From Paenibacillus sp. FSL R7-0345 (GTDB lineage Bacteria > Bacillota > Bacilli > Paenibacillales > Paenibacillaceae), in the NCBI RefSeq assembly GCF_038595055.1, contig NZ_CP152002.1, positions 6,506,501 through 6,570,500 of the forward strand: DNA of 64,000 nt, read 5' to 3'. Of the stretch, positions 36,207-44,265 are shown one piece after another. The position numbers and the translations under genes were made by a program. Under the pieces are notes generated by a model that had not been told where the DNA came from, did no database searches, and saw nothing but the letters and a program-made list of their open reading frames with translations. Position 1 is the stretch's first letter. Each line of letters opens with the position of its first letter.

Positions 36207-37376
36207 TTAGCCTTTTACCTCATTTGTGAACGTTTTATGAAATTCTTCTGGACGATCGGCATTTACACCGAAATGGTGCTTAATCGCATTGACAATTCTT
36301 TCAGAAGCTTTGCCGTCTCCATACGGGTTGGCGGCCCGGCTCATCGACTGGTAAAGTGCCTGATCAGTCAGCAGAGCATGTGTCCGTTGATACACCTTCT
36401 CCTCGTCCGTCCCCACAAGCTCCAAAGTTCCGGCCTCGATCCCTTCCGGGCGCTCAGTCGTATCACGCAGCACGAGCACAGGAACTCCAAAGGAGGGAGC
36501 TTCCTCCTGCAGGCCGCCGGAATCGGTCAAAATCAGGTGGGTATGCGGATAAAAATTGTGCAGGTCAACAACATCCAGCGGATCGATCAGCTTGATTCTC
36601 GGATGTCCGCCCAGGATCTCATGCGCCGGTTCCTTGACTGCAGGACTCGGATGCACAGGATAGACAATAGCGACATCTTCAAACTCATCAGCGATTCTTT
36701 TGACAGCACGGAAAATATGACGGTGCGGTTCGCCTTGAGACTCCCTGCGGTGCGCCGTCATCAGAATTAATCTTTTTCCCGCCGCAAAATCGAGCACCGG
36801 ATGCCGGTAGTCCGGCTGTACGGTATATTGAAACACATCGGTTACGGTGTTGCCTGTGATATAGATACTTGACTCTTTTTTGTTCTCGTGTCTCAAATTC
36901 CCTGCAGACCAGTCAGTCGGAGCAAAGTGTAAATCAGCCAAAACCCCTGTTAATTGACGGTTCATTTCCTCAGGATATGGAGACAGCTTGTTCCAGGTCC
37001 GTAGTCCCGCCTCTACATGTCCAACCTGAATCTGCTGGAGGAAGGAGGCATAACTGGCCAGGAAGGTTGTCAGTGTATCACCATGGACAAGTACCAGATC
37101 CGGCTTGGCTTCACGGAGAACAGGCTCAAGCCCCTCCAGCACACGGATAGTGATTTCATTAAGCGTCTGCCGGTCCTTCATTACGTCCAGATCATAATCG
37201 GGAACGATTTTGAACACTTCCAGTACCTGATCAAGCAGCTCACGATGCTGTGCGGTTACACACACAACTGACTCGATATGTTCAGGATGCTTGTTCAGCT
37301 CAAGTACGAGCGGCGCCATTTTGATAGCTTCCGGACGCACGCCGAAGATAGTCATTACCTTTATTTTCTTAGTCAT
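36207..37376 (-). CDS. mnaA: UDP-N-acetylglucosamine 2-epimerase (non-hydrolysing)
   Basis: Interconverts UDP-GlcNAc and UDP-ManNAc. The 389-residue product starts at MTKKIKVMTIFGVRPEAIKM (ATG 37376 after GGGGTGGGG). WecB/MnaA signatures include GVRPEAIKMAPLV, VCVTAQHRELLDQVL, VHGDTLTTFLASYASF, EAGLRTWNKLSPYPEEMNR and LTDSGGLQEEAPSFGVPVLV. UDP-ManNAc is the donor for TagA, so this gene links functionally to the wall-polymer cluster 20 kb away. Its place between upp and the atp operon matches B. subtilis. Confidence 0.95.
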   Translation of the reverse strand: MTKKIKVMTIFGVRPEAIKMAPLVLELNKHPEHIESVVCVTAQHRELLDQVLEVFKIVPDYDLDVMKDRQTLNEITIRVLEGLEPVLREAKPDLVLVHGDTLTTFLASYASFLQQIQVGHVEAGLRTWNKLSPYPEEMNRQLTGVLADLHFAPTDWSAGNLRHENKKESSIYITGNTVTDVFQYTVQPDYRHPVLDFAAGKRLILMTAHRRESQGEPHRHIFRAVKRIADEFEDVAIVYPVHPSPAVKEPAHEILGGHPRIKLIDPLDVVDLHNFYPHTHLILTDSGGLQEEAPSFGVPVLVLRDTTERPEGIEAGTLELVGTDEEKVYQRTHALLTDQALYQSMSRAANPYGDGKASERIVNAIKHHFGVNADRPEEFHKTFTNEVKG

Positions 37377-37458
37377 TTCCCCACCCCTTTCTACTATATA
37401 GGTAGCAAGCCGCACAGACAGAAGTCTGCGCCGCTATTCTCTAATACTCCGTTACGTC

Positions 37459-38088
37459 CTATTTGGTTCCGTATAAACGGTCTCCGGCATCCCCGAGTCC
37501 CGGAATAATGTATCCGTGATCATTCAGGTGATCATCAAGCGCAGCTACGTAAATATCAACATCAGGGTGAGCAGCCTGTACAGCCGCAACGCCTTCCGGA
37601 GCAGCGATCAGGTTCATCATCTTGATCTGGGTACAGCCGCGGTTCTTCAGCGACGTGATTGCCGCAATAGCAGAGCCGCCTGTAGCCAGCATCGGATCGA
37701 TTACAATCAGTTCACGCTCCTGTACATCAGTAGGAAGCTTAATGTAATATTCAACCGGCTGCAGCGTTTCCGGATCACGGAACAGGCCTACATGGCCTAC
37801 CTTGGCTGCAGGCAGCAATTTGAGAACGCCCTCAGTCATTCCAAGACCGGCGCGGAGAATCGGAATCAGCCCGAGCATTCTGCCCGAAATAACCTTGCTC
37901 TCTGTTTCTGCTACCGGTGTTTGTACAGTGATTGTCTCCAGCGGAATATCCCGTGTAATTTCATAAGCCATAAGTGTCGCCACTTCATCTACATGCTCTC
38001 TGAATTCTTTTGTGTTGGTCCGCACATCGCGGATAAATGTCAGTTTGTGCTGAATCAAAGGATGATCGCAAATTACCAATTTTCCCAT
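37459..38088 (-). CDS. upp: Uracil phosphoribosyltransferase
   Basis: Makes UMP from uracil and PRPP (pyrimidine salvage). The 209-residue product has VICDHPLIQHKLTFIRD, GLIPILRAGLGMTEG, the PRPP loop VIDPMLATGGSA and the C-terminal uracil-binding GLGDAGDRLYG. ATG 38088 follows GGAGGGACAG. Confidence 0.97.
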   Translation of the reverse strand: MGKLVICDHPLIQHKLTFIRDVRTNTKEFREHVDEVATLMAYEITRDIPLETITVQTPVAETESKVISGRMLGLIPILRAGLGMTEGVLKLLPAAKVGHVGLFRDPETLQPVEYYIKLPTDVQERELIVIDPMLATGGSAIAAITSLKNRGCTQIKMMNLIAAPEGVAAVQAAHPDVDIYVAALDDHLNDHGYIIPGLGDAGDRLYGTK

Positions 38089-38446
38089 TTCTGTCCCTCC
38101 GGTAAATGTAAGTCTTGTCAGCCGCAGAAAGCGCTTTTGCCGCTTCTGAGGCTAAATCTTGTCTATTATATCATCACCGGAGGTGTATTTCACCTCCGAA
38201 GGGAAAGTAGCTGCATAAAACTGCAGCTCCTCCTGAAGCCTGTAAAGACAAGTCTAGGCTTATTCCTCAATCTCTCAGGATATAAACCGAGCCTTAGTGT
38301 ATGCTATTTCACCTTTTTAATACCATTCACATTTTTTTCACTGTTTTTATTGAAATTTCCATGAACTTTCATGGATATTTCATGGAATTTATCGACAATT
38401 TCCGCGTTTAAATTGTGAACATTATGCAACTTTACACCTTAGCAAT
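38089..38446. other. Long non-coding region between glyA terminator and upp
   Basis: No gene is seen. On the minus strand it carries three TTTCCATG/TTTCATGG-type words forming an imperfect palindrome at 38353-38391. It also carries a perfect hairpin CGGAGGTG-AAATA-CACCTCCG at 38178-38198, a putative upp promoter overlapping that hairpin, and an imperfect leader hairpin (AGCC-CAGAA with TTCTG-GGCT) just before the ribosome site. Confidence 0.5.
38165..38193 (-). promoter_or_regulatory. Putative upp promoter overlapped by a hairpin
   Basis: On the minus strand GTGAAA (38193-38188), 17-bp spacer, perfect TATAAT (38170-38165). The -35 lies inside the inverted repeat CGGAGGTG/CACCTCCG, which could be an operator. 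Confidence 0.5.
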
Positions 38447-38493
38447 AAAAAAAGCCCCGGCAAAGACCTTCAAAAAACAGTCTTTGCCGAGGC
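38447..38493 (-). terminator. glyA terminator
   Basis: CGGCAAAGAC and GTCTTTGCCG (extended by GGC/GCC) form a long stem followed by seven T on the minus strand. Confidence 0.9.
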
Positions 38494-38529
38494 GTAATTC
38501 CGCTCCATAAGCTGAAGCCGGATTAGTTA

Positions 38530-39777
38530 TTAGTATTGCAAACCAGGATAGATCGGGAATTTCTCGGTAAGCTCAGCTACCTCGCGGGCCGCTTCACTCA
38601 GCACCGTCTCATCCTTAGGATTCTTCAACACCTTGGCAATAATGCGGCCGATGACGCTCATCGCCTGCTCGTCCATTCCGCGGGACGTAACCGCCGGCGT
38701 ACCGATGCGGATACCGCTTGTTACAAACGGGCTGGTCGGATCAAACGGAATAGCATTTTTATTTACGGTAATTCCGATGGAATCCAGCACCTTCTCTGCA
38801 TCTTTACCGGTAATATTCAGGTTACGGGTATCCAGCAGCATCAGGTGGTTGTCTGTACCGCCGGAAACGATATTAATACCTTCACCGATCAGCGTTTCCG
38901 AGAGTACCTTGGCGTTCTTTACAACATTCTGGGCATAGGTCTTGAAGGATGGCTGCAGTGCTTCACCAAAGGATACGGCTTTGGATGCAATAACATGCAT
39001 CAGCGGTCCGCCCTGGGAGCCCGGGAACACAGCCTTATCAATAGCAGCAGCCCAAGGCTGTCTGCACAGGATCATCCCTCCGCGCGGTCCGCGCAGCGTT
39101 TTGTGGGTTGTTGTTGTAACAAAATGGGCATGCGGCACAGGGCTAGGGTGGAGTCCGGCAGCAACGAGGCCGGCAATGTGCGCCATATCAACCATAAACA
39201 GCGCACCGACATCATTTGCAATCTTGCCAAGCGCTTCGAAATCAATTGTCCGCGGATAGGCGCTTGCTCCGGCAACAATCAGCTTAGGACGGTGCTTGAA
39301 TGCAGCTTTGCGCACTTCGTCGTAATCAATCAGGAATGTATCTTCCTGTACACCATAAGCCACAAAGTTATACAGCAAGCCGGAGGCATTAACCGGACTG
39401 CCGTGCGTCAAATGACCGCCATGGGCCAGGTTCATACCCAGTACAGTATCTCCAGGATTCAGCGCAGCCAGATAGACCGCCATATTCGCCTGGGCACCGG
39501 AATGCGGCTGAACATTGACATGCTCGGCACCGAACAGCTCCTTGGCACGGTCGCGGGCAAGGTTCTCCACGATGTCTACATCTTCACAGCCGCCATAGTA
39601 GCGTTTGCCGGGATAGCCTTCGGCATATTTATTCGTAAGCACAGAACCCATTGCTTCCATTACAGCTTCACTGACGATATTCTCTGATGCAATAAGCTCG
39701 ATGTTGGCACGCTGACGGCTCAGCTCCAGCCCCATTGCTTCCAGTACTGCCGGGTCACTCTTGCGCAATTGTTCCAT
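38530..39777 (-). CDS. glyA: Serine hydroxymethyltransferase
   Basis: Converts serine and tetrahydrofolate to glycine and methylene-THF, a main source of one-carbon units. The 415-residue PLP enzyme shows YAEGYPGKRYYGGCEDVD, NVQPHSGAQANMAVY, VDMAHIAGLVAAGLHPSP and the PLP-lysine region TTTTHKTLRGPRGGMI. ATG 39777 follows GGAGGAAG. Confidence 0.98.
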   Translation of the reverse strand: MEQLRKSDPAVLEAMGLELSRQRANIELIASENIVSEAVMEAMGSVLTNKYAEGYPGKRYYGGCEDVDIVENLARDRAKELFGAEHVNVQPHSGAQANMAVYLAALNPGDTVLGMNLAHGGHLTHGSPVNASGLLYNFVAYGVQEDTFLIDYDEVRKAAFKHRPKLIVAGASAYPRTIDFEALGKIANDVGALFMVDMAHIAGLVAAGLHPSPVPHAHFVTTTTHKTLRGPRGGMILCRQPWAAAIDKAVFPGSQGGPLMHVIASKAVSFGEALQPSFKTYAQNVVKNAKVLSETLIGEGINIVSGGTDNHLMLLDTRNLNITGKDAEKVLDSIGITVNKNAIPFDPTSPFVTSGIRIGTPAVTSRGMDEQAMSVIGRIIAKVLKNPKDETVLSEAAREVAELTEKFPIYPGLQY

Positions 39778-39878
39778 GATTTCTTACTTCCTCCCTGTAT
39801 TGCTCATAATTTTATGTGGTGTTAAATCAAAACCTCTGGCTGACTGCTGTACGATGCTGCAATTTTTATTCCGCGGGT

Positions 39879-40532
39879 TTAATCACACTGCGGGGAGCCG
39901 CTGGTCTCCTGTGTGCGGTAGACCGCACGTTCACCGCCGATCAGCGGCGGTCTGCTGAAGGCGGCATTCACTCTGGCTAAGCCGATATACCGCAGGCTTG
40001 GCCGGAAAGGCACAGCCACCCGCCGGAGATGCATGCCGATCAGCGTCTCGCCGATATCAATGCCGGCATGGGCCTCTACTGTCTCGGCCAGAACCGGATC
40101 TTCCATGGAGCCGTAGGCTGCTGCAGCCATCGAACCGCCGGCGCCGGGAACCGGCACAGCCGAAACCTCCCTCAGACCCAGAGCTTCCAGCAGGGAACGT
40201 TCCATAACCAGTGAGCGGTTCAAATGTTCACAGCACTGGTATACAGTATGGAAGCCCCGCTCATCTGCTATCCGGCGTATTCCCTGCAGCAGCTGCTGCG
40301 CCACATCCAGGGCACCGCCGGTGCCGATCCGTACACCCGCAACTTCACTGGTGCTGGCCCCGACTACAAGAATCCTGCCGGGCCCAAGCTTACCGGCTTC
40401 CGCCAGCTCGCCCACAACCACAGCAGCTGCCTCTGACAGCGAAAGCTCCGCACCCGCCGGAGACTCCCCCTGCCCTGATATACTGCCTGCTGCGCGTTCT
40501 TCCGGCGAGTCCTGCTTCATGACCTCATCCAT
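39879..40532 (-). CDS. ywlG: YwlG / UPF0340 (TIGR01440) family protein
   Basis: A 217-residue cytoplasmic protein of unknown function. The family core is clear: ILVVGASTSEVAGVRIGTGG, HTVYQCCEHLNRSLVMERSL, HAGIDIGETLIGMHLRRVAVP. The N-terminus carries an extra segment of about 25 residues rich in Gly, Ser and Glu. ATG 40532 follows GGAGGAGG. It lies immediately upstream of glyA as in B. subtilis, but the rpiB gene usually found between ywlG and ywlE is absent. Confidence 0.9.
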   Translation of the reverse strand: MDEVMKQDSPEERAAGSISGQGESPAGAELSLSEAAAVVVGELAEAGKLGPGRILVVGASTSEVAGVRIGTGGALDVAQQLLQGIRRIADERGFHTVYQCCEHLNRSLVMERSLLEALGLREVSAVPVPGAGGSMAAAAYGSMEDPVLAETVEAHAGIDIGETLIGMHLRRVAVPFRPSLRYIGLARVNAAFSRPPLIGGERAVYRTQETSGSPQCD

Positions 40533-40571
40533 CGCTTACGCCTCCTCCAAGCACTCATTATGTCAATTTAA

Positions 40572-40613
40572 ACAAAAAAGAGCAGTCCGCAGGTGGCTGC
40601 GGATGTGCTCTTT
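40572..40613 (-). terminator. ywlE terminator (near-symmetrical)
   Basis: AAAGAGCA-TCCGCAG and CTGCGGA-TGCTCTTT form a long interrupted stem with T-rich flanks. On the minus strand it is followed by TTTTTTGTTT. Confidence 0.8.
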
Positions 40614-40740
40614 TGCCCAGGCGACCGGCCGTTTATTCCAGTGCTCCATCGTGGTTTCATCCACACTTGTCGCCAGTCACACCGGAACCGGGTAATATTT
40701 ATTACATCTTAATGGATAGCCTGCAAAAAATCAACCTTCT

Positions 40741-41328
40741 TTACAAACGGCGTAAGGACTCTAATTTGTCGAGCAGACTGTAAAGCGCAGTCCGGATCTC
40801 GGCAGCGGCAAGCTCATAATCCTCACGGGAGCCGCCAAACGGATCAGAGATATCGAAGCTCGGAATCCGCTGCCGGATTTCAATAATCCGCTGCAGGTCT
40901 GCTGATTTGGGCTCCCGGCCGAGTGCGACAGAGAGCTCTGCCTCCGCGTACAGGCTGTCCAGCTCCTTAATATCGCCGTTTACAGAGTCCTCATTATATA
41001 CATATTCCTTGAGTGTGTGAGTTTTGGATACCGCCTCCGGGAAATACTGCAGCAGATGCCGTTTATGCCCGCCGGTCAGCGTCAGCACCAGGTCCGCCCA
41101 GTTCACGGCCTCCGCACTAAGCTGGGTGGAGCTCATCGGATCGTTAATTCCTTCCTCGCGCAGAATCGCTGCGGCATGTCTGGATACGGATGTGCCGGAA
41201 ATGGCGGAAACGCCTGCAGACCGTACTGCAAGCTCGATGCCCCGCTCCTTTGCCAGCTTCCTTAAAAGCCCCTCAGCCATAGGACTGCGGCATGTATTGC
41301 CGGTGCAGACGAATAAAATATTCAGCAT
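40741..41328 (-). CDS. ywlE: Protein-arginine phosphatase YwlE (low-molecular-weight phosphatase family)
   Basis: Removes phosphate from phosphoarginine residues and so opposes the McsB kinase. The 195-residue product starts MLNILFVCTGNTCRSPMAEG (ATG 41328 after GGAGGTGG). Catalytic Cys8 and Arg14 form the CX5R loop. The Thr at position 12 matches the residue that sets arginine specificity in B. subtilis YwlE. The general-acid Asp lies in FDISDPFGGS. It is longer than the B. subtilis protein (about 150 residues) because of an inserted helical segment of about 40 residues (residues roughly 85-130). Confidence 0.9.
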   Translation of the reverse strand: MLNILFVCTGNTCRSPMAEGLLRKLAKERGIELAVRSAGVSAISGTSVSRHAAAILREEGINDPMSSTQLSAEAVNWADLVLTLTGGHKRHLLQYFPEAVSKTHTLKEYVYNEDSVNGDIKELDSLYAEAELSVALGREPKSADLQRIIEIRQRIPSFDISDPFGGSREDYELAAAEIRTALYSLLDKLESLRRL

Positions 41329-41378
41329 GCTTTCCACCTCCATGAAGGATAATATAAAATTCTGATGCCGTTATTGTA

Positions 41379-41945
41379 TCAGAAGATGAACAGCAAGCCA
41401 AACCCCAAAAGAATCGCTCCGCCCAGCGCCTCACCGTAATCACCAAGCCCGCGGCTGACATGCCTTCCCAGTAGCAAACCGGTAATAGCCATGAAACCGC
41501 CGCAGACTCCAAAGGCCAGTACGGTTAAAATAATACTGTCCACGAACATCCCCAGGGATACCCCTACAGAGAAGGAATCAATACTCACACTCAGTGAAAT
41601 AAGCAGCATGCCCCAGAAGGTGCGGTGATCCATCGGCCGGCTTGTGTTTTCCTCTTTGCGGAAAGTGTTCCAGACCATATGCCCGCCCAGCAGAATTAGC
41701 AGTCCTCCGGCTGCATATGTCGTTACTTGTCCCAGCAAATGGCCTACGTAACTGCCGGTGAACAAACCGAGCAGAGGCATCAGTACATGAAAAAAAGCAA
41801 TCAGCAGGCTGAGCTGCAGTACATGCAACAGACGGATGCCCTTCATTCCAATCCCCACGCCCAGCGAAAAGGCATCCATCCCCAGTGCAATTGCCATGAT
41901 GGCAATCGTTACAAGCTGGCCCCAGCCAGCATAAACCCCCGCCAT
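41379..41945 (-). CDS. mntP: Manganese efflux pump MntP
   Basis: A six-helix membrane protein (188 residues) that exports Mn(II). The internal repeat and the conserved Asp-rich helix motifs are visible: IALGMDAFSLGVGIGMKG in helix 2 and SLSVSIDSFSVGVSLGM in the second half. ATG 41945 is preferred; GGGGGT lies 6 nt upstream, and an ATG at 41951 sits against it. It is the ywlD equivalent and precedes ywlE with a 50-nt gap. Confidence 0.92.
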   Translation of the reverse strand: MAGVYAGWGQLVTIAIMAIALGMDAFSLGVGIGMKGIRLLHVLQLSLLIAFFHVLMPLLGLFTGSYVGHLLGQVTTYAAGGLLILLGGHMVWNTFRKEENTSRPMDHRTFWGMLLISLSVSIDSFSVGVSLGMFVDSIILTVLAFGVCGGFMAITGLLLGRHVSRGLGDYGEALGGAILLGFGLLFIF

Positions 41946-42032
41946 GCCCATACCCCCAAAGTCTGAATGTCTTGTACAACAACGATATGCAGACAATGGG
42001 ACAATCATGACTGGGGAGAGGCTGTGCGCACA

Positions 42033-42060
42033 ATAAACGGCCCCATCCAGGACGGGGCCG
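42033..42060 (-). terminator. spoIIR terminator
   Basis: CGGCCCCGTCC and GGATGGGGCCG stem (GC-rich, 7 or more bp) followed by TTTATTG on the minus strand, about 40 nt past the spoIIR stop. Confidence 0.75.
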
Positions 42061-42101
42061 AAGCTGCTATATTACTATGACCAAATATTCATAATTCCGG
42101 A

Positions 42102-42845
42102 TCAGGCCCACAGCCCGCTAATCCAATTCCATAGATTCTTCAGCATATCCCAGAGGAAGAAACGCACCTCCGGCGCTTCTGCTTCGCCGCCGTCTGCAGC
42201 TGCCGCTGTTTGTTTTAAACTATTATCATTGTTATCCGCAGTCTTATTATTCATGCTTGTCTCAGCTCCGGCAGCCGAAGCAACTCCTGTTCCTTTAGCG
42301 GCGGCGTCACCAGTACCTGCATCAATGAAGCAGAGCGGCGGAAACAGCACGCACCACCAGTTTTGTCCTTTTCCCGCTCCCAGCGTAATCCGCACGGCTT
42401 CATACTCACCAGCCGGATATACTGTTCCGCCATACAGCTTGGTCGGGAATGGCACGACACCGAGCTCGACCTGGAAATCATAATCAATTCCCCGCTGCAG
42501 CAGTTCCCGGGCAACCAGCTCATTCAGCTCCGGTAAATGGCTTTTGATCAAAGCCCGTGCCTGTTCCAGACTTTGCGGGTCCTCCAGTCCGGAAACCCAC
42601 TGGTTCATCTGCTCCACCACGGCATCGCGGATCTGGCGTTTGACCAGCTGATCCCCGGCTCCGTCAGAATTAGCAAGAATGCGCAGACGGATCGATTCCT
42701 GCGGAATAGCCGACTCTGCTACAGCCGCATCGCTTTTTTGTCCTTCCCAGACCATCATCAGCACCATCAGAAAAGAAAATAAAATGGCAGTATGCTTAAA
42801 AGTAACGCGTAAGGCTTCCTGTCTCTCCGGCGAGAATAATTTCAT
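42102..42845 (-). CDS. spoIIR: Stage II sporulation protein R
   Basis: A forespore-made signal protein that triggers SpoIIGA to process pro-sigma-E in the mother cell. The 247-residue product has an N-terminal membrane/signal segment (residues about 17-35) followed by the SpoIIR core: IRLRILANSDGAGDQLVKRQ, IRDAVVEQMNQW, and the WWCVLFPPLCFID block. A low-complexity Gly/Ala/Asn/Ser stretch separates the core from the C-terminal FFLWDMLKNLWNWISGLW helix. ATG 42845 follows a weak GGCTGCAGGAA site. Confidence 0.93.
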   Translation of the reverse strand: MKLFSPERQEALRVTFKHTAILFSFLMVLMMVWEGQKSDAAVAESAIPQESIRLRILANSDGAGDQLVKRQIRDAVVEQMNQWVSGLEDPQSLEQARALIKSHLPELNELVARELLQRGIDYDFQVELGVVPFPTKLYGGTVYPAGEYEAVRITLGAGKGQNWWCVLFPPLCFIDAGTGDAAAKGTGVASAAGAETSMNNKTADNNDNSLKQTAAAADGGEAEAPEVRFFLWDMLKNLWNWISGLWA

Positions 42846-42941
42846 TTCCTGCAGCCCCTCTCCCTGAACCTCTTATACTCCCAGTATGTCCGGAAATGAG
42901 AGACTGCAAACCTATTAAACTATTAAAAGTTTATCTCCTGC

Positions 42942-44108
42942 TTAAAAATACATTGCGGGGACAGGCAGCTCCTCCTCCACATCCCGGCCGTATATATGCA
43001 CACTCATGGCAATGCCCATACTCGCCATATTAATCAGAACCGAAGTGCCCCCAAAGCTGATGAACGGCAGCGTAATACCCGTAAGCGGCATCAGGCCGAT
43101 ATAGGCTCCGATATTCTCCAGAATCTGATACAGCAGCATCGCAATTATGCCAATGATCAGAAAAGGCCCGGCCTTATCCTTGCATTCCAACGCGAATAGA
43201 ATCATCCGGTGAATCAGGATAAAAAACAGCATCAGCAGCACCGCTGCGCCAATAAACCCGAATTCCTCAGCAATTTGCGCAAAAATGGCATCAGAGTACA
43301 GCACTGGTATTTTATTAGACTGGACTGAACTGCCCTCAAGATAACCTTCCCCGCTCAGGCCGCCTGAGCCAATAGCGATCCGCGCATTTCGCGTCTGGTA
43401 GCTGTCATCACTGCTGGCCCGCTCCGGCACCAGCCAGGGGTCAAAGCGTTTGATAAAATGCTCCCGGCCGATCGTTGCGCTCAAAAAATCCGCCGTTTGC
43501 TCATGATAGTTAATATAGCTGTAAACAAAAGCCCCAAAAGCGCCTCCGGCTATCAGCAGCCCGATCAGCGCGTGTGAAGCCTTGATCCTGCCTATCCACA
43601 ACAGGCCGACGAGAATAACCATATAGCTAAGGGCATTCCCCATGTCATTCTGGAGAATAACGATACCAAACGGCAGCAGGCCAACCAGGCTAAGCGGTAC
43701 AACATCACGCCAGAACCGGAGTTGGCTCCGGCCAAGCCGGACCAGCAGGGCCGACAGCGCCAAAATCAGAATCAGCTTGAACAGTTCAGCCGGCTGGAAG
43801 CTGAAGCCCCCAATTTCCAGCCAGGCTCTGGCGCCAAACTTTACGGTTCCAAACAAACTGACCAGCACTAGAATCCCGATCCCCAGAATGTAAATATATA
43901 TTGCATACCTGACCAGAATCCGGTAATCGAATAAGGATAATCCGAAAAAAACGACAAAGCCCGCCGCGTAATATTGGGCCATCTGGATATGGAAGCCGTC
44001 CTCAGCCCGGCCATGGGTAACGCTGTATATCGACAACATGCTGACAGCCATCAGCAGGAGCAGCACGATTACGATTATCCCGTCTATCTTTTTAATTCTT
44101 TGCAGCAT
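42942..44108 (-). CDS. RodA/FtsW/SpoVE-family glycosyltransferase, copy 1
   Basis: A SEDS-family peptidoglycan polymerase of 388 residues with about ten membrane helices. The signatures are ISFGGTSVLINMASMG near the C-terminus, LQNDMGNALSYMVILV and GSGGLSGEGYLEGSSVQSNK. The essential extracytoplasmic Asp is in LYSDAIFAQIAEEFGFIG. ATG 44108 follows AGGAGTCC. It is a close paralogue of the gene at 44266-45450 (same start MLQ-IKKIDG and nearly matching throughout), indicating tandem duplication. No partner class-B penicillin-binding protein is nearby. Confidence 0.92.
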   Translation of the reverse strand: MLQRIKKIDGIIVIVLLLLMAVSMLSIYSVTHGRAEDGFHIQMAQYYAAGFVVFFGLSLFDYRILVRYAIYIYILGIGILVLVSLFGTVKFGARAWLEIGGFSFQPAELFKLILILALSALLVRLGRSQLRFWRDVVPLSLVGLLPFGIVILQNDMGNALSYMVILVGLLWIGRIKASHALIGLLIAGGAFGAFVYSYINYHEQTADFLSATIGREHFIKRFDPWLVPERASSDDSYQTRNARIAIGSGGLSGEGYLEGSSVQSNKIPVLYSDAIFAQIAEEFGFIGAAVLLMLFFILIHRMILFALECKDKAGPFLIIGIIAMLLYQILENIGAYIGLMPLTGITLPFISFGGTSVLINMASMGIAMSVHIYGRDVEEELPVPAMYF

Positions 44109-44205
44109 CTGGCGGACTCCTATCAGTACAGGAAATAACTTCTAATTCCCATATTAAAGCATGCCGCTGCCAAAATACAAATGTACGGGTATTCACCAGC
44201 CAAAT

Positions 44206-44248
44206 AAAAAAAACTGCCGGAGCCCCAGTTCCGAGGTCCGGCAGTTTT
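44206..44248 (-). terminator. Terminator between the two RodA-family genes
   Basis: AACTGCCGG and CCGGCAGTT form a strong stem with T-runs on both sides. On the minus strand eight T follow, so it ends the upstream copy and separates the two paralogues. Confidence 0.92.
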
Positions 44249-44265
44249 CATTATCCCGTCTTTAA

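Noticed and set aside
38536..39687. A 383-codon plus-strand frame opposite glyA
   Set aside because: A shadow of glyA. The real gene has full family motifs and a ribosome site.
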